From positions 1 through 6,061 of the forward strand of contig JADFXS010000063.1 of NCBI GenBank assembly GCA_015233515.1: a stretch of 6,061 nt of DNA. The letters run 5' to 3'. Numbering within the stretch: the stretch's first letter is position 1; each line of letters begins with the position of its first letter. Made by a program: the position numbers and the translations under genes. This document shows, one piece after another, positions 5,305 to 6,061 of the stretch. Under the pieces are notes generated by a model. That model was not told the origin of the DNA, searched no databases, and worked only from the letters and a program-made list of their open reading frames with translations. The stretch is from Deltaproteobacteria bacterium (lineage in GTDB: Bacteria > Desulfobacterota > Desulfarculia > Adiutricales > JAGVGV01).

Positions 5305-5940
5305 ATGACCATGCTGATCGGCTTTCTTGAATTCAAGGCCATGCTTATGATGAGCGCCGGTCTTCTCCGCGAAAATGAACCCGAACTTTCGAAACTGGAT
5401 TCCATAATCGGTGACGGAGATCATGGTATTGCCATGGTCAAAATTGCCGGAATTATCGAGAAATATGCTTCGGACCCGGCGCAACAAGATATTACCGGGA
5501 CTCTGACGAATCTAGCTGACGATCTGATGGGCCTGGGAATCGGCTCCTCTGGCCCGTTATGGGGCGCTTTCTTTGAAGGTATGAGCGAAGAATCGGACAA
5601 GATTTCAGATAAAATCGATGCCGCCGCCCTTAAAAAATTATTCACGGCGGCCTGCGTCAATTTAGCGGACGTTTCCGGAGCTAAAATCGGCGATAAGACC
5701 ATGATGGATGCCATGATTCCCGCAATGAACGCCATGGAGTCATGCGCGGGAGATATCCCTCAATTGTTACGGGCGGCAGCGGAAGCCGCTAAAAGCGGCG
5801 CGGCGGCCACGGTCAATTATCTGGCCCGTTATGGACGGGCTAAAAATCTGGGGGAGAGAGTTTTAGGCGTAAAAGATCCGGGCGCGGTCTCCTCATCATT
5901 ATTTTTTGAGGGACTGGCCCGGTATGCCGAGTCTCTATAA
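5305..5940 (+). CDS. dhaL: Dihydroxyacetone kinase ADP-binding subunit (DhaL-like, DAK2 domain), orphan
   Basis: A 211-residue all-DAK2-domain protein, the usual length of DhaL. In PTS-dependent dihydroxyacetone kinase, DhaL holds ADP/ATP through Mg ions and passes phosphate to dihydroxyacetone bound on DhaK; DhaM rephosphorylates the nucleotide. The family motifs are in order: LDSIIGDGDHG (31-41) with Mg-binding aspartates D32, D37 and D39; GIGSSGPLWG (78-87); GDKTMMDA (129-136); and GRAKNLGERVLGVKDPGA (177-194) closing the nucleotide pocket. The protein is soluble, with no signal. The ATG at 5305 follows GGAGG by 4 nt and leaves a normal N-terminus; 5311 is an alternative. Neither DhaK nor DhaM is within the window: the upstream neighbour is divergent and the 121 bp downstream is repeat DNA. 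It could work with partners elsewhere, or on another small sugar or ketone substrate. The domain call is firm; the symbol denotes family, not proven activity. Confidence 0.88.
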   Translation: MTMLIGFLEFKAMLMMSAGLLRENEPELSKLDSIIGDGDHGIAMVKIAGIIEKYASDPAQQDITGTLTNLADDLMGLGIGSSGPLWGAFFEGMSEESDKISDKIDAAALKKLFTAACVNLADVSGAKIGDKTMMDAMIPAMNAMESCAGDIPQLLRAAAEAAKSGAAATVNYLARYGRAKNLGERVLGVKDPGAVSSSLFFEGLARYAESL

Positions 5941-5950
5941 TCTTCAACAA

Positions 5951-6037
5951 TTTATAGTGATTCTAGAAAGTTTCTTCGTTTTAAAGTATCATTGTCATTT
6001 CGAGGAACGGCCACAGGCCGCGACGAGAAATCTCCAA
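5951..6037 (-). repeat. Interspersed palindromic repeat, copy C (inverted relative to copy A)
   Basis: Its reverse complement matches positions 1-81 without gaps at 73 of 81 bases (counted by eye). The core hairpin is CGGCC (6008-6012), loop ACA, GGCCG (6016-6020). The end nearest the window boundary (GAAATCTCCA) is shared with the pair at 3789-3837. It begins 10 bp after the dhaL-like stop codon, so it will be transcribed as that gene's 3' end and could stabilise or terminate the message, although no T-run follows. Confidence 0.85.
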
Positions 6038-6054
6038 CACTACCAAATCACAAT

Positions 6055-6061
6055 GAGATTT
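6055..6061 (+). repeat. First bases of a further plus-orientation repeat copy (cut by the window end)
   Basis: GAGATTT matches the opening of copy B (3830-3836) and faces copy C, with an 18-nt spacer after CTCCA. Seven bases prove little alone; the call rests on the same head-to-head layout seen at 3770-3912. Confidence 0.35.

Noticed and set aside
1..6037. Composite transposon or insertion sequence bounded by inverted repeats
   Set aside because: No transposase or integrase is encoded, a diverged copy lies inside, and copy C lies just after a gene end, as an ordinary interspersed repeat does. Target-site duplications cannot be judged because copy A is cut.

Overview
The window reads as a piece of a moderately GC-rich genome from an anaerobic bacterium. 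An oxygen-sensitive type of enzyme (aldehyde:ferredoxin oxidoreductase family), its four-cluster iron-sulfur partner and abundant REP-like hairpin repeats would fit the Desulfobacterota (former Deltaproteobacteria). That placement is an inference from gene content and repeat style; there is no rRNA or other phylogenetic marker here.

Layout. (1) Positions 1-81 carry one copy of an interspersed palindromic repeat. (2) Positions 106-2977 (+) form a tight two-gene operon: a Tat-signal-bearing four-[4Fe-4S] protein resembling E. coli YdhY, then after 13 nt a 708-residue AOR-family oxidoreductase resembling E. coli YdhV. The oxidoreductase should oxidise or reduce an unknown carbonyl-type substrate at a pterin-bound Mo or W site and exchange electrons with the ferredoxin-like subunit. 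(3) Positions 2978-3338 are non-coding, between convergent genes, and dense in dyad symmetry: two mutually exclusive hairpins, a nested 51-bp dyad and a GC-rich 7-bp hairpin. (4) Position 3656 down to 3339 (-) is a small Cdd1-type helix-hairpin-helix protein. (5) Positions 3705-3912 are repeat-derived DNA, including a head-to-head repeat pair. (6) Position 5005 down to 3926 (-) is a classic-clade AAA ATPase that starts with TTG and has an uncharacterised N-terminal region. (7) Positions 5006-5304 are a divergent promoter region. (8) Positions 5305-5940 (+) encode an orphan DhaL-type ADP-binding subunit of dihydroxyacetone kinase. (9) Positions 5951-6061 carry another inverted repeat copy and the first bases of a further one.

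How the parts work together. Only the Fe-S/AOR pair is a convincing functional unit. The AAA ATPase and the Cdd1-like gene lie on the same strand but are separated by 269 bp of repeats, so a shared role is unproven. The DhaL gene has neither DhaK nor a phosphotransferase partner inside the window.

The main unusual points are: a repeat conserved over about 81 bp (73/81 identity between the two end copies, counted by eye) in head-to-head pairs; a CxxCH motif at the extreme C-terminus of the Fe-S protein; a Tat signal on a protein whose catalytic partner shows no signal; and the nested dyads between the convergent genes. I see no clear new defence system or mobile element.
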